Source of the DNA: CAYUDP01 sp964443725
GTDB lineage: Bacteria > Patescibacteriota > Minisyncoccia > Phycocordibacterales > JAKFXT01
DNA length: 13,116 nucleotides
Assembly (NCBI GenBank): GCA_964443725.1
Contig: CAYUDP010000016.1
Location: forward strand, 1 to 13,116
Reading direction: 5' to 3'
Shown: piece after piece, positions 1-6,665 of the stretch
Position numbering within the stretch: the first letter of the stretch is position 1
Layout of the letters: each line of letters begins with the position of its first letter
Program-made: the position numbers and the translations under genes
Notes under the pieces: model-generated
Databases searched by the model: none
Told to the model about the DNA's origin: nothing
The model's input: the letters and a program-made list of their open reading frames with translations, nothing else

Positions 1-663
1 CACACTCAAATTGCTGAAAAGGTTGGCAAGAGTAGGGAATACGTTTCAAATACACTGAGAATTTTGAGCCTACCACAGGAGATGCTCGATGCACTTTCAT
101 CTGGCAAAATATCAGAAGGACACACAAGGCCACTTCTCATGCTTTCAGAACGACCAGAGGAACAGGTGACTCTTTTTAAAGAAATAACATATAAAAAACT
201 TTCAGTTCGTGAGACAGAGGCTATATCGAGGAGAATAGCAACTGATAAGGTTAGGAAGAAAGAACTTATAGACCCAGAGATGATGGAAATGGAGAAAAAA
301 TTAACCGAGTCTCTAGGGACAAGGGTTAGAATAGAAAGAAAAGAAAGCGGGGGTAAAATAACCATTGATTTCTTTTCCCCAGATGATTTGCATATGATTA
401 TTGATCATATGAAGAGCAATGAAGCAAAGGACCCAAATCTTCTAATGAACAGGTTCATTGCTGGCCAACAAAATTCTAAAATAGAAACTGATAACCTCCC
501 TCAAGATGTGGACAAAGAAGAAAAAACAGAACCAAACACAGAGGATGTAAGTGTTGTTACGGAGAATACTATTCAAGGAGACGCTCCACTAGACGATTCT
601 TCAAGAGAGGAGAAAGAAAAAGCTGAAGAAGAGTTGTATTCTGTTAGTAATTTTACTATATAA
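1..663 (+). CDS. parB: ParB-family chromosome segregation protein, 5'-truncated (C-terminal part)
   Basis: ParB-family DNA-binding protein that would bind parS sites and work with ParA in segregating the origin region. The frame is open from base 1, so the N-terminal CTPase/ParB-N domain lies outside the window and the first in-frame ATG (base 64) is internal. Residues 1-25 of the visible part read as the ParB helix-turn-helix (IAEKVGKSREYVSNTLRIL). The typical 'LSSGKISEGHTRPLLML' segment follows, where families usually show L-x-G-x-I-S-x-G-H-A-R. From about residue 155 the tail is acidic and low in complexity (E/D/T/S-rich), probably a disordered linker with no obvious domain. The gene is AT-rich like the backbone, and no clear terminator is visible before the next gene. 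Family assignment is firm; the role as the chromosomal ParB is inferred. Confidence 0.9.
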   Translation, partial: HTQIAEKVGKSREYVSNTLRILSLPQEMLDALSSGKISEGHTRPLLMLSERPEEQVTLFKEITYKKLSVRETEAISRRIATDKVRKKELIDPEMMEMEKKLTESLGTRVRIERKESGGKITIDFFSPDDLHMIIDHMKSNEAKDPNLLMNRFIAGQQNSKIETDNLPQDVDKEEKTEPNTEDVSVVTENTIQGDAPLDDSSREEKEKAEEELYSVSNFTI

Positions 664-664
664 C

Positions 665-693
665 TTTACAACTTTTTTATGGTGAGATAGACT
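665..693 (+). promoter_or_regulatory. Possible promoter for the small GC-rich gene
   Basis: TTTACA (665-670), a 17-bp spacer and TAGACT (688-693) make a weak sigma-70-like promoter directly behind the parB stop. Transcription would begin near base 700, at a small hairpin with arms GCTGG/CCAGC (700-717). The -10 match is poor, so read-through from parB is an alternative. Confidence 0.3.
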
Positions 694-724
694 AAATATG
701 CTGGTAACTTCGCCAGCGCCACAC

Positions 725-731
725 AGGGGAG
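725..731 (+). promoter_or_regulatory. Ribosome binding site deciding the start at 738
   Basis: AGGGGAG lies 6 nt before the ATG at 738. It is one of the few clear Shine-Dalgarno sequences in the window and supports this start over internal ATGs. Confidence 0.65.
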
Positions 732-737
732 AAAGCC

Positions 738-1070
738 ATGAGAACCCCCCGCATCGCCGCCACCCGCCCCGGCCTGGGCTTCTGCACCCCGATCGTCGCT
801 GCCGTTGCTGCTGCCGCCCACGCCGAGCTGCCGGCCGAACCCGCCCGCGACTTCAAGAAGCCCGGTGAAAGCGGCTTGACGACCGGACGCGAGCACGTCA
901 CCCTGACTGCTGGCCACAAGAGCATGGTCGGCCCTGGCCTCGCGACGGAGCGTGTTCTCTACCGCGGCCACAAGGACCACAAGGGCCTGGGCGCCGAGCC
1001 CGAGGCCATCGGCATCGAGCCGCACATGCTGCGCGACGGTGGCCGGCCCTTCCAGGGGGCTCGCCTCTGA
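738..1070 (+). CDS. Small GC-rich secreted protein of unknown function
   Basis: I do not recognise this 110-residue protein. Its N-terminus resembles a signal peptide: basic residues, then a small hydrophobic stretch around residues 13-28 (CTPIVAAVAAAAHA) with a plausible A-H-A cleavage site before ELPAEP. The mature part is hydrophilic and fairly rich in His and Lys (GHK twice, DHK once), with no domain I can name. It is supported as a real gene by strong G/C bias at third codon positions throughout, a Shine-Dalgarno sequence 6 nt before the ATG, and a terminator shortly after the stop. At roughly 65-73% G+C it stands sharply apart from its AT-rich neighbours parB and the Rsh gene, which suggests acquisition from a high-GC source, or less likely a chimeric assembly. 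A metal-binding role for the histidines would be speculation. Confidence 0.65.
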   Translation: MRTPRIAATRPGLGFCTPIVAAVAAAAHAELPAEPARDFKKPGESGLTTGREHVTLTAGHKSMVGPGLATERVLYRGHKDHKGLGAEPEAIGIEPHMLRDGGRPFQGARL

Positions 1071-1081
1071 GCACCCTCGCC

Positions 1082-1123
1082 GCGTTGAAAGACGCACCCC
1101 CCCGCAAGGGGGGATTCTTTTTA
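1082..1123 (+). terminator. Rho-independent terminator with two GNRA-capped hairpins
   Basis: A first hairpin, GCGTT-GAAA-GACGC (1082-1095), is followed at once by CCCCCC-GCAA-GGGGGG (1098-1113) and a T-rich run (ATTCTTTTTATT). Both loops are GNRA tetraloops. It ends the GC-rich small gene on the plus strand. There is no T-tract on the minus-strand side, so it would not serve the convergent Rsh gene. Confidence 0.85.
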
Positions 1124-1152
1124 TTATAAAATTTAAATATCTGGTAGGATAA

Positions 1153-2703
1153 CTACTCTTTTATAGAAAGGAGTTGTCTTATGTGTCTTTTGGCAACTGT
1201 GGTTTTTGCAAAGTCTAACCACTTTCTTGTTGGTTTACTAGATTCTTTTGTTGCTATTTCTACAATGTCTCCGTTTTGGAGAGGTGTGTCTAAAGAGACA
1301 AGCTTACCATTAACCTTTGCACTGAAAACATGATCACCAATATCTGAGTGGATCGCGTAAGCAAAATCTATTGGACTTGAGTTTACTGGTAGGTCTATAA
1401 CGTCACCTTGTGGGGTAAAGACAAAGACACGATATTCCGCAAAATCACTCTTAATATCGTCGAGTAGTGTTCCATTTTCTTCAGAGTATTCAACAAGGCC
1501 GAGATCGTGTACCCAATCTGGAACGGAAGTGCCATTTTTCTGTGCACTAGGTTTATTGTGTTTATCAAAATATTTTTTTTCTTTAGGTTGGGTATTTTGA
1601 TCAACTTTTGGAAAGAATAATTTTTGAAACCATCTTAAATTTTCTTCTTGAATTTTTTTACCGGCACCCTCTTTGTATGACAGATGATTGGCGATACCAT
1701 ATTCTGCTTCTTTGTGCATTTCTTCTGTGCGAATCTGTACTTCTATTATGTTTCCATCGCCAGTAAATATTGTTGTGTGTAGAGATCGATAACCATTTGG
1801 TTTCGGGAAGGCGATATAGTCTTTTATTCTTCCAGGGAGGGGACGCCAGTTTCCATGTATAATGCCAAGGACCCTATAGCAGTCGCTTTCATTGGGCAGT
1901 ATTATTCTTATTGCCCATATATCATATATGTTGTCAGCGTTCCAATCTTTTCTCTCAAGTTTTTTGTAGAAAGAATATAGACCTTTTACTCTGTAATCTG
2001 TTTTAAATTTTGTTACATTTTCTTTAGCTAAAGCCTTTTTTATATTATTTAAGATTTTTTCCAACCTCTCTTCATTTTCATGCGTCTTTTGTTTCAATAT
2101 ACTTTTTACTCGAGAGTATTCATTTGGGTTTGTGTATGGAAAGGCCAAGTCTTCAAGTTCGCGTGCCAGTTTCCAAATACTTAGTCTATGGGCGAGGGGT
2201 GCGTATATTTCTAGTGTTTCAAGGGCGATTCTCTTTTGCTTTTCTTTCGGAACAAATTCAAGTGTCTGCATGTTATGCAAACGATCAGTAAGTTTTATTA
2301 TAAGTACACGAATATCCTGAGACATTGCAACGAAAAGTTTCCTCAAGCTTCCGACATGCCTTTCTGCTCCTCGGTATTTTAGTTTTCCGAGTTTTGTGAC
2401 GCCATTGATCAAAAAGAGTATATCCTCGCCGAATTCGTTGAGGATTGTCTCTTCGGGCACAGTGGCGTCTTCTATGGTGTCATGTAGAAGGCCCGCTGAT
2501 ATGGTATGGGCATCTAGTTTAAGATCGGCTAGATTTTTGGCCGTTTCAAAAAGGTGAACAAAATAAGGCTCCCCAGAGTATCTAGTTTGGTTTTTGTGGG
2601 CTTCAAAAGAAAAATTAAAAGCTTTCGTGATGAGTTCCACATCTTCTTTAGTTGGTGATTCCATTAGGGAAATAATTTCCTTGACATTCATATATTTTTC
2701 CAT
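1153..2703 (-). CDS. relA: Bifunctional RelA/SpoT-type (p)ppGpp synthetase/hydrolase without ACT domain
   Basis: Makes and hydrolyses the alarmone (p)ppGpp in the stringent response. From the ATG at 2703 the protein has 516 residues. The HD hydrolase domain shows H50, the HD pair at 74-75 and E78-D79 (GLLHDTIED), followed by GVTKL and LTDRLHNMQTL. The synthetase domain shows RIKDYIAFPKPNGYRSLHTT and EVQIRTEEMHKEAEYGIANH. A TGS domain (YRVFVFTPQGDVIDLPVNSS) follows. The protein ends soon after TGS and lacks the zinc-finger/ACT regulatory part of full-length Rsh proteins of about 700 residues. Both catalytic sites look intact, so it is probably bifunctional. I chose this start because AAGAAG lies 4 nt upstream; the frame stays open to 2823, but that stretch overlaps the divergent MaoC gene and does not resemble the family. 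M45 (2691) is an alternative start. Confidence 0.93.
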   Translation of the reverse strand: MEKYMNVKEIISLMESPTKEDVELITKAFNFSFEAHKNQTRYSGEPYFVHLFETAKNLADLKLDAHTISAGLLHDTIEDATVPEETILNEFGEDILFLINGVTKLGKLKYRGAERHVGSLRKLFVAMSQDIRVLIIKLTDRLHNMQTLEFVPKEKQKRIALETLEIYAPLAHRLSIWKLARELEDLAFPYTNPNEYSRVKSILKQKTHENEERLEKILNNIKKALAKENVTKFKTDYRVKGLYSFYKKLERKDWNADNIYDIWAIRIILPNESDCYRVLGIIHGNWRPLPGRIKDYIAFPKPNGYRSLHTTIFTGDGNIIEVQIRTEEMHKEAEYGIANHLSYKEGAGKKIQEENLRWFQKLFFPKVDQNTQPKEKKYFDKHNKPSAQKNGTSVPDWVHDLGLVEYSEENGTLLDDIKSDFAEYRVFVFTPQGDVIDLPVNSSPIDFAYAIHSDIGDHVFSAKVNGKLVSLDTPLQNGDIVEIATKESSKPTRKWLDFAKTTVAKRHIRQLLSIKE

Positions 2704-2781
2704 TTTACTTCTTAACGGGAAATTCGCAACTGCGCGGTCATTGTAGTTAAATTTTTTCAAATAGAGAGAGGGGGTCCCCAT

Positions 2782-3219
2782 GTGGCAACACCAAATCAGG
2801 AGAGTCACCTTAGGAGAGCTCATGACATATTCTCCCGGGGGGTGCTTTTATTGGAACGCTTCACCATTCCGATCGAGGTGGCGAGATCTGTCGTGGATTT
2901 TTTTGGGGATAACAATCCCATTCATCATGATGTCGAAAGGGCAAAAGACCTTGGATTCAGGGATGTAGTCGTGCCGAAGTCTGCAATTTTCGGCATAATC
3001 ACCGGTCTTGTGGGCAGCTATTTTCCTGCAGGATCAACACTACGGGATGTCACCCTGAAGTTCAGACGACAAATACCGGTCAGTAGGGAGTTCCGGGTCA
3101 GGATAGACCTCGTCGATTTTGAGAGGGGTCGCATCACATCCTGCCGGGTCGCTGTCTATGATCCAGAAAGAAGGGAGGTTTTCATATTGGGAAGGCTCGC
3201 TGTATTGTTGCCGGCCTAG
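2782..3219 (+). CDS. MaoC-like hot-dog-fold hydratase
   Basis: Single-domain protein of up to 145 residues in the MaoC / R-specific enoyl-CoA hydratase family, whose members hydrate trans-2-enoyl-CoA or act on related acyl thioesters. The signature GDNNPIHHD (about residues 42-50) keeps the Asp-x-Asn-Pro-x-His spacing of the known catalytic dyad, followed by A-x-x-L-G-F. The usual HGM of the next helix is replaced by PKS (VVPKSAIFGIITGLVGS), after which FPAGSTLRDVTLKFRRQIPV matches the family strand. The start is uncertain: GTG at 2782 gives a longer N-terminus than usual, while a GTG (V21) or TTG (L24) codon after a G-rich stretch near 2841 would give a more typical one. The gene stands alone between two minus-strand genes and has its own terminator. 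At about 50% G+C it differs from its neighbours. Fatty-acid metabolism is generally sparse in Patescibacteria, so the substrate is unclear. Confidence 0.8.
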   Translation: MATPNQESHLRRAHDIFSRGVLLLERFTIPIEVARSVVDFFGDNNPIHHDVERAKDLGFRDVVVPKSAIFGIITGLVGSYFPAGSTLRDVTLKFRRQIPVSREFRVRIDLVDFERGRITSCRVAVYDPERREVFILGRLAVLLPA

Positions 3220-3247
3220 AGAACTCATTTCGTTCGCAAGTCCTTGG

Positions 3248-3277
3248 GGGTGGTCTTTGGCCACCCTTTTTGATTTT
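3248..3277 (+). terminator. Rho-independent terminator of the MaoC gene
   Basis: GGGTGGTC-TTT-GGCCACCC (3248-3266; 8 bp including one G-T pair) is followed by TTTTTGATTTTTT. It lies about 30 bp after the MaoC stop and abuts the topA stop codon on the other strand. The minus-strand side lacks a T-tract. Confidence 0.85.
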
Positions 3278-5467
3278 TTATTTAGTTTTATCTTTCTTTT
3301 CTTTACCTAGTTTGTGAGGATTATGATTTTCACAATTTTTGTTTGAGCATCTTTCTGGGATAGTTTTTGTACCTTCCATCATTAGTGAACCACAATATTT
3401 ACATGTTGCTCCAGTTGGTTTGGCTTTTATCGCATGTTTACAATCAGGATAATTTGAACATGAGTAAAATATTCCAAACCTTCCTCTTCTTTCCATCATT
3501 TCTCCTTTTTTACACTCTGGGCATTGAACTCCAGTTTTCTTTTTAGCCTCTTCGGCTTCATCATTTTCAATATATTTGCATTTTGGGTACCTTTCACAGG
3601 AAATGAATGTTCCAAATTTACCTTCGCGTAGTACCAGGTCCCCCTCGTTACATTTAGGACACTTCCTTCCTAGATTTTTCGGTCCCTCCATTTCTTTCCC
3701 CTCTATAGTGCGCCCTCCATCACAATCTGGATATCTATTACAGCTCATAAATTTACCAGATTTGCCGAGCTTTATTATCATATCACTACCGCACTTGGGA
3801 CACTTGAATTCGTCTCCGGCGGGCCCTAAGTTTGTTATTTTTTCCGCATCTTTGCTTTTTTGTTTTATTTCTTTACTGAATGGCCCGTAGAAATCTTTTA
3901 AGGTTTTTACATATTCTCTTTCTCCGTTTGCTATTTCATCGAGTTCATCTTCCATAAGTGCAGTAAAATCGTCACTTATATATTTTGTAAAATTCTTTTC
4001 CAAAAAAGATGAAACAACATCTCCCACATCAGTTGGGACAAGAGCTCTTGAGACTTTCTCCACGTAGCCCCTTTCCTCGAGTGTTTGCATTATTGATGCG
4101 TAAGTAGACGGTCTTCCGATACCTCTCTTTTCAAGTTCCTTGATAAGTCCGGCTTCAGTGTATCTTGGTGGGGGCAGGGTTTCCTTTTCGTCCTCGTGAA
4201 TATCCAAACATTTTAGGTTTTCTCCACGTACCACTTTTGGTAATTCGTTTTCTTCTCCCCTTGATCTTGGGTCAGCAACTAACCATCCGTCGAAAAGCAC
4301 TCTCGATCCATTTGCTGAAAAATCAGGAATCCCACCTTTGTCTATGTTGGCAGATATTTTTGTTCTTAGAATTTTTGCATCCGCCATCTGGCAGGCGAGG
4401 GTGCGCTCTCGTATTAATGTATACAATTTTTTCTGATCATCTGTAGTTCCTGCTGATTTTTTTTCTATATGAGTTGGTCTTACTGCCTCGTGGGCCTCCT
4501 GAGCATTTTTACTTTTTGTCTTGTATGCTTGGGTGTTTAGGTATTCCTTGCCAAATTCTTTTGAGATAACACTTGCTATCTGTGTTATGGCTACTTGAGA
4601 AAGGTTTGTGCTATCTGTTCTCATGTAAGTTATATGTCCAGCCTCATAGAGTTTTTGTGCAGTTTGCATTGTGCGAGACGGTGAAAAACCAAGTCTTGAA
4701 GATGCGGTTTGTTGAAGAGTTGAAGTTGTAAACGGAGCTTTGGGGGAGCGTTTTGCCTCTGTGCCATTTACATCGACGACTTTCCATTCACCGCTTCGGC
4801 CAGAATCTACAATTTTATTTTTTTCTTTTTCATCTCTTGGTTCAATCTCACATGTAAGTGTGAGGCTTTCTCCAGATTTTGTTTTAAAATCACCAGAAAT
4901 AACCCAATATTTTTCACTTTTAAACGCTCTTATTTCTCTCTCGCGTTCCATTATTATTCTAAGAGCGGGGGATTGGACGCGACCAGCTGAGAGCCCATAT
5001 CGAACTTTTTTCCAGATAAGACCGGAAAGGTCATACCCCACAAGTCTATCAAGAACTCGTCTTGCTTCTTGCGCCTCTTTCAATTTCATGTCGATTTTTC
5101 TTGGAGATTTCAAAGCTTCTTTTACAGCGTCTTCTGTAATCTCATGGAAAACGATTCTATCTGGATTCTTTAGCTTCAAAGCTTCTTTGACGTGCCAAGC
5201 GATTGCTTCTCCTTCTCTATCCGGGTCAGTCGCGAGATAAATCTTTGATGATTTTTTAGCCAAATCTTTAAGCTCTGATATAACTTTTTCTTTACCCTTT
5301 GATATTTCGTAGTGGGGAACGAAACCGGCTTCTATGTCGATTGCTTTCTTGTTGCTCTTAGGTAAATCTCTTACATGTCCAACTGACGCTCGTACAGTAA
5401 AATCTCCACCGAGATATTTTTCGATGGTCTTTGCTTTTGATGGTGACTCGACGATTAGTAAACGCAT
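3278..5467 (-). CDS. topA: DNA topoisomerase I (type IA)
   Basis: Relaxes negatively supercoiled DNA through a transient 5'-phosphotyrosine link. The product has about 729 residues. The N-terminal TOPRIM domain shows LLIVESPSKAKTIEKYLG (about 3-20) with the catalytic Glu, and LATDPDREGEAIAWH (about 78-92) with the metal-binding D-x-D-x-E. The core has LSAGRVQSPALRI, and the active-site Tyr is at about residue 281 in GHITYMRTDST. AHEAVRPT and the R-G-I-G-R-P-S-T-Y-A motif are also present. The C-terminus carries four tetra-cysteine zinc ribbons starting at about 555, 602, 648 and 688, then a Lys-rich tail. The gene lies 60 bp downstream of dprA on the same strand, the common dprA-topA order. 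There is no Shine-Dalgarno sequence at the start. All catalytic residues are present and the length is normal. Confidence 0.97.
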   Translation of the reverse strand: MRLLIVESPSKAKTIEKYLGGDFTVRASVGHVRDLPKSNKKAIDIEAGFVPHYEISKGKEKVISELKDLAKKSSKIYLATDPDREGEAIAWHVKEALKLKNPDRIVFHEITEDAVKEALKSPRKIDMKLKEAQEARRVLDRLVGYDLSGLIWKKVRYGLSAGRVQSPALRIIMEREREIRAFKSEKYWVISGDFKTKSGESLTLTCEIEPRDEKEKNKIVDSGRSGEWKVVDVNGTEAKRSPKAPFTTSTLQQTASSRLGFSPSRTMQTAQKLYEAGHITYMRTDSTNLSQVAITQIASVISKEFGKEYLNTQAYKTKSKNAQEAHEAVRPTHIEKKSAGTTDDQKKLYTLIRERTLACQMADAKILRTKISANIDKGGIPDFSANGSRVLFDGWLVADPRSRGEENELPKVVRGENLKCLDIHEDEKETLPPPRYTEAGLIKELEKRGIGRPSTYASIMQTLEERGYVEKVSRALVPTDVGDVVSSFLEKNFTKYISDDFTALMEDELDEIANGEREYVKTLKDFYGPFSKEIKQKSKDAEKITNLGPAGDEFKCPKCGSDMIIKLGKSGKFMSCNRYPDCDGGRTIEGKEMEGPKNLGRKCPKCNEGDLVLREGKFGTFISCERYPKCKYIENDEAEEAKKKTGVQCPECKKGEMMERRGRFGIFYSCSNYPDCKHAIKAKPTGATCKYCGSLMMEGTKTIPERCSNKNCENHNPHKLGKEKKDKTK

Positions 5468-5477
5468 ATTTTTACTC

Positions 5478-5518
5478 TTGTACTATGTTATAGCCATCGC
5501 TGTCAAATGTGTACAAGA
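5478..5518. repeat. Inverted repeat CTTGTAC/GTACAAG around the topA promoter
   Basis: CTTGTAC (5478-5484) and GTACAAG (5512-5518) form perfect 7-bp arms about 34 bp apart centre to centre. They bracket the candidate topA promoter boxes in the 60-bp dprA-topA gap. This could be an operator or chance in AT-rich DNA. Confidence 0.45.
5488..5507 (-). promoter_or_regulatory. Candidate topA promoter region
   Basis: On the minus strand there is a perfect TTGACA (5502-5507 in plus coordinates) and a TATAAC box (5488-5493), about 20 bp before the topA ATG. They are too close together to pair with each other. TATAAC could use TTGTAC 18 bp upstream as its -35 box, or TTGACA could use TACAAG 18 bp downstream. 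A topA-specific promoter is plausible but which pairing is used is unclear. Confidence 0.4.
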
Positions 5519-5527
5519 AATTTTAAA

Positions 5528-6552
5528 TTATATTTTGTATATTTTACCCAATGATTCTTTGATAAAGCCCCTTAATTCAAGTAGGGATAAACTCATACCA
5601 AGATCACTCTGTGAAAGATTAATCGCATTGGATAATTCTTCTCTCGAAATAGGCTCCCCAAGGTGCTCCATCACGAGGATTTCATTTTCTGATAGATCTG
5701 AATAATCGTGCCCCGAATGAGTCTCACTACTTTCAAGTCCTAGTCCATCTAATATGTCTCTTGTATTTTCTATCAATTTGGCCCCGAGTTTAAGTAGCAT
5801 ATGTGGGCCAGCTCTTGCTGTGTCAAAAATTGAACCCGGAACTGTAAACACATCTCGGTTGTATTCGGTAGCAAGTTTTGACGTGATAAGNNNNNNNNNN
5901 NNNNNNNNNNNNNNNNNNNNNNNNNNNNNNNNNNNNNNNNNNNNNNNNNNNNNNNNNNNNNNNNNNNNNNNNNNNNNNNNNNNNNNNNNNCCGGAACTGT
6001 AAACACATCTCGGTTGTATTCGGTAGCAAGTTTTGACGTGATAAGAGTCCCGGATTTTTCACCAGCTTCTATTACAAGAGTGGCGTGGCTTATTCCTGCC
6101 ATTATTCTGTTTCTTCTTGGGAAGCTCCATTGGGTGGCATTGAAGTCGGGCTTGTATTCGGACAATAACAGTCCTTCATTCTCCATGATTCTTTTTGCGA
6201 GCCTGAAATTACTTTTGGGATACAAGACGTTGTCATTTAGTCCAGATCCGGGTATGGCGATGGTGATAATTTTATTTTTTAAGGCGAGTTCGTGCACTAG
6301 GCTATCAACTCCAAGTGCCATACCGGATACTATTATTATAGGGTACCCCTTAAGCTCGGGTATAAATTTTTCACATACCCGCTTGCCGTATTCAGTTAGC
6401 CGACGCGATCCGACTATTGTAAGAATTTTATAATCTTCAAATTTGGGTATTGTGCCTCTAAAATAGAGTTCTTTTGGGGGATCATTTATTTCAGACAAAA
6501 GTGGTGGAAATGATTCTTTGGGAAGTATTTTTGTATCAAACACTCTCTCCAT
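5528..6552 (-). CDS. dprA: DNA processing protein DprA (split only by an assembly gap)
   Basis: DprA binds incoming single-stranded DNA and loads RecA during natural transformation. The Rossmann-like core shows TIVGSRRLTEYG, SGMALGVDSLVHELAL, IAIPGSGLNDNVLYPKSN, the SFPRRNRIMAGIS segment, and EAGEKSGTLITSKLA followed by FTVPGSI. The C-terminus (LSENEILVMEHLGEPISREELS onward) reads as the winged-helix domain often found in this family. The gene is interrupted by 100 Ns (5891-5990) flanked by an exact 55-bp duplicate. Removing one copy plus the Ns (155 bp) leaves 870 bp, exactly 290 codons, in one open frame of 289 residues, so the gene is almost certainly intact. It is transcribed towards topA and diverges from serS. 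The ATG at 6552 has no Shine-Dalgarno sequence but an extended -10 box 8 nt upstream. Confidence 0.93.
5836..6045. repeat. 55-bp exact duplicate flanking a 100-N gap (assembly artefact)
   Basis: Bases 5836-5890 and 5991-6045 are identical over 55 bp and are separated by exactly 100 Ns. The dprA coding sequence continues in frame only if one copy and the Ns are removed. This is what a scaffolder leaves when two contigs overlap by one k-mer (k=55) and are joined with a fixed spacer. It is not a biological repeat. Confidence 0.93.
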
Positions 6553-6560
6553 ATATATCT

Positions 6561-6569
6561 ATGATATCA
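6561..6569 (-). promoter_or_regulatory. Extended -10 box of dprA (predicted leaderless)
   Basis: On the minus strand TG-A-TATCAT ends 8 nt before the dprA ATG. Transcription would start at or within a base or two of the start codon, giving a leaderless mRNA. No convincing -35 box is seen, in keeping with an extended -10 promoter. Confidence 0.45.
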
Positions 6570-6580
6570 CGGGGCGATTC

Positions 6581-6609
6581 TTGCCGAGAAAACCTATTCA
6601 AAGTATACT
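6581..6609 (+). promoter_or_regulatory. Promoter of the serS-ftsQ block
   Basis: TTGCCG (6581-6586), a 17-bp spacer and TATACT (6604-6609) form a good sigma-70-type promoter. The start would be near 6616, leaving a leader of about 50 nt with a small GCC-GAAA-GGC hairpin near 6628-6637. The leader has no properly spaced Shine-Dalgarno sequence before the ATG at 6666. Confidence 0.55.
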
Positions 6610-6665
6610 CATAAAAAAGATATTCATGGCCGAAAGGCGCTTTTTAGGATTGTTTATATAAATAT

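Noticed and set aside
666..1097. Long minus-strand ORFs opposite the GC-rich gene at 738-1070
   Set aside because: Long antisense ORFs are expected in GC-rich DNA because stop codons are rare. Third-position bias, ribosome binding site, signal peptide and terminator all favour the plus-strand frame.
2704..2823. Longer N-terminus for the Rsh protein (start at 2823)
   Set aside because: The extra 40 residues do not resemble the family and would overlap the start of the divergent MaoC gene; the ATG at 2703 fits the usual N-terminus.
5836..6045. Direct repeat or target-site duplication in dprA
   Set aside because: The two 55-bp copies flank an exact 100-N spacer and the gene frame requires their collapse; a mobile-element duplication would not show this.
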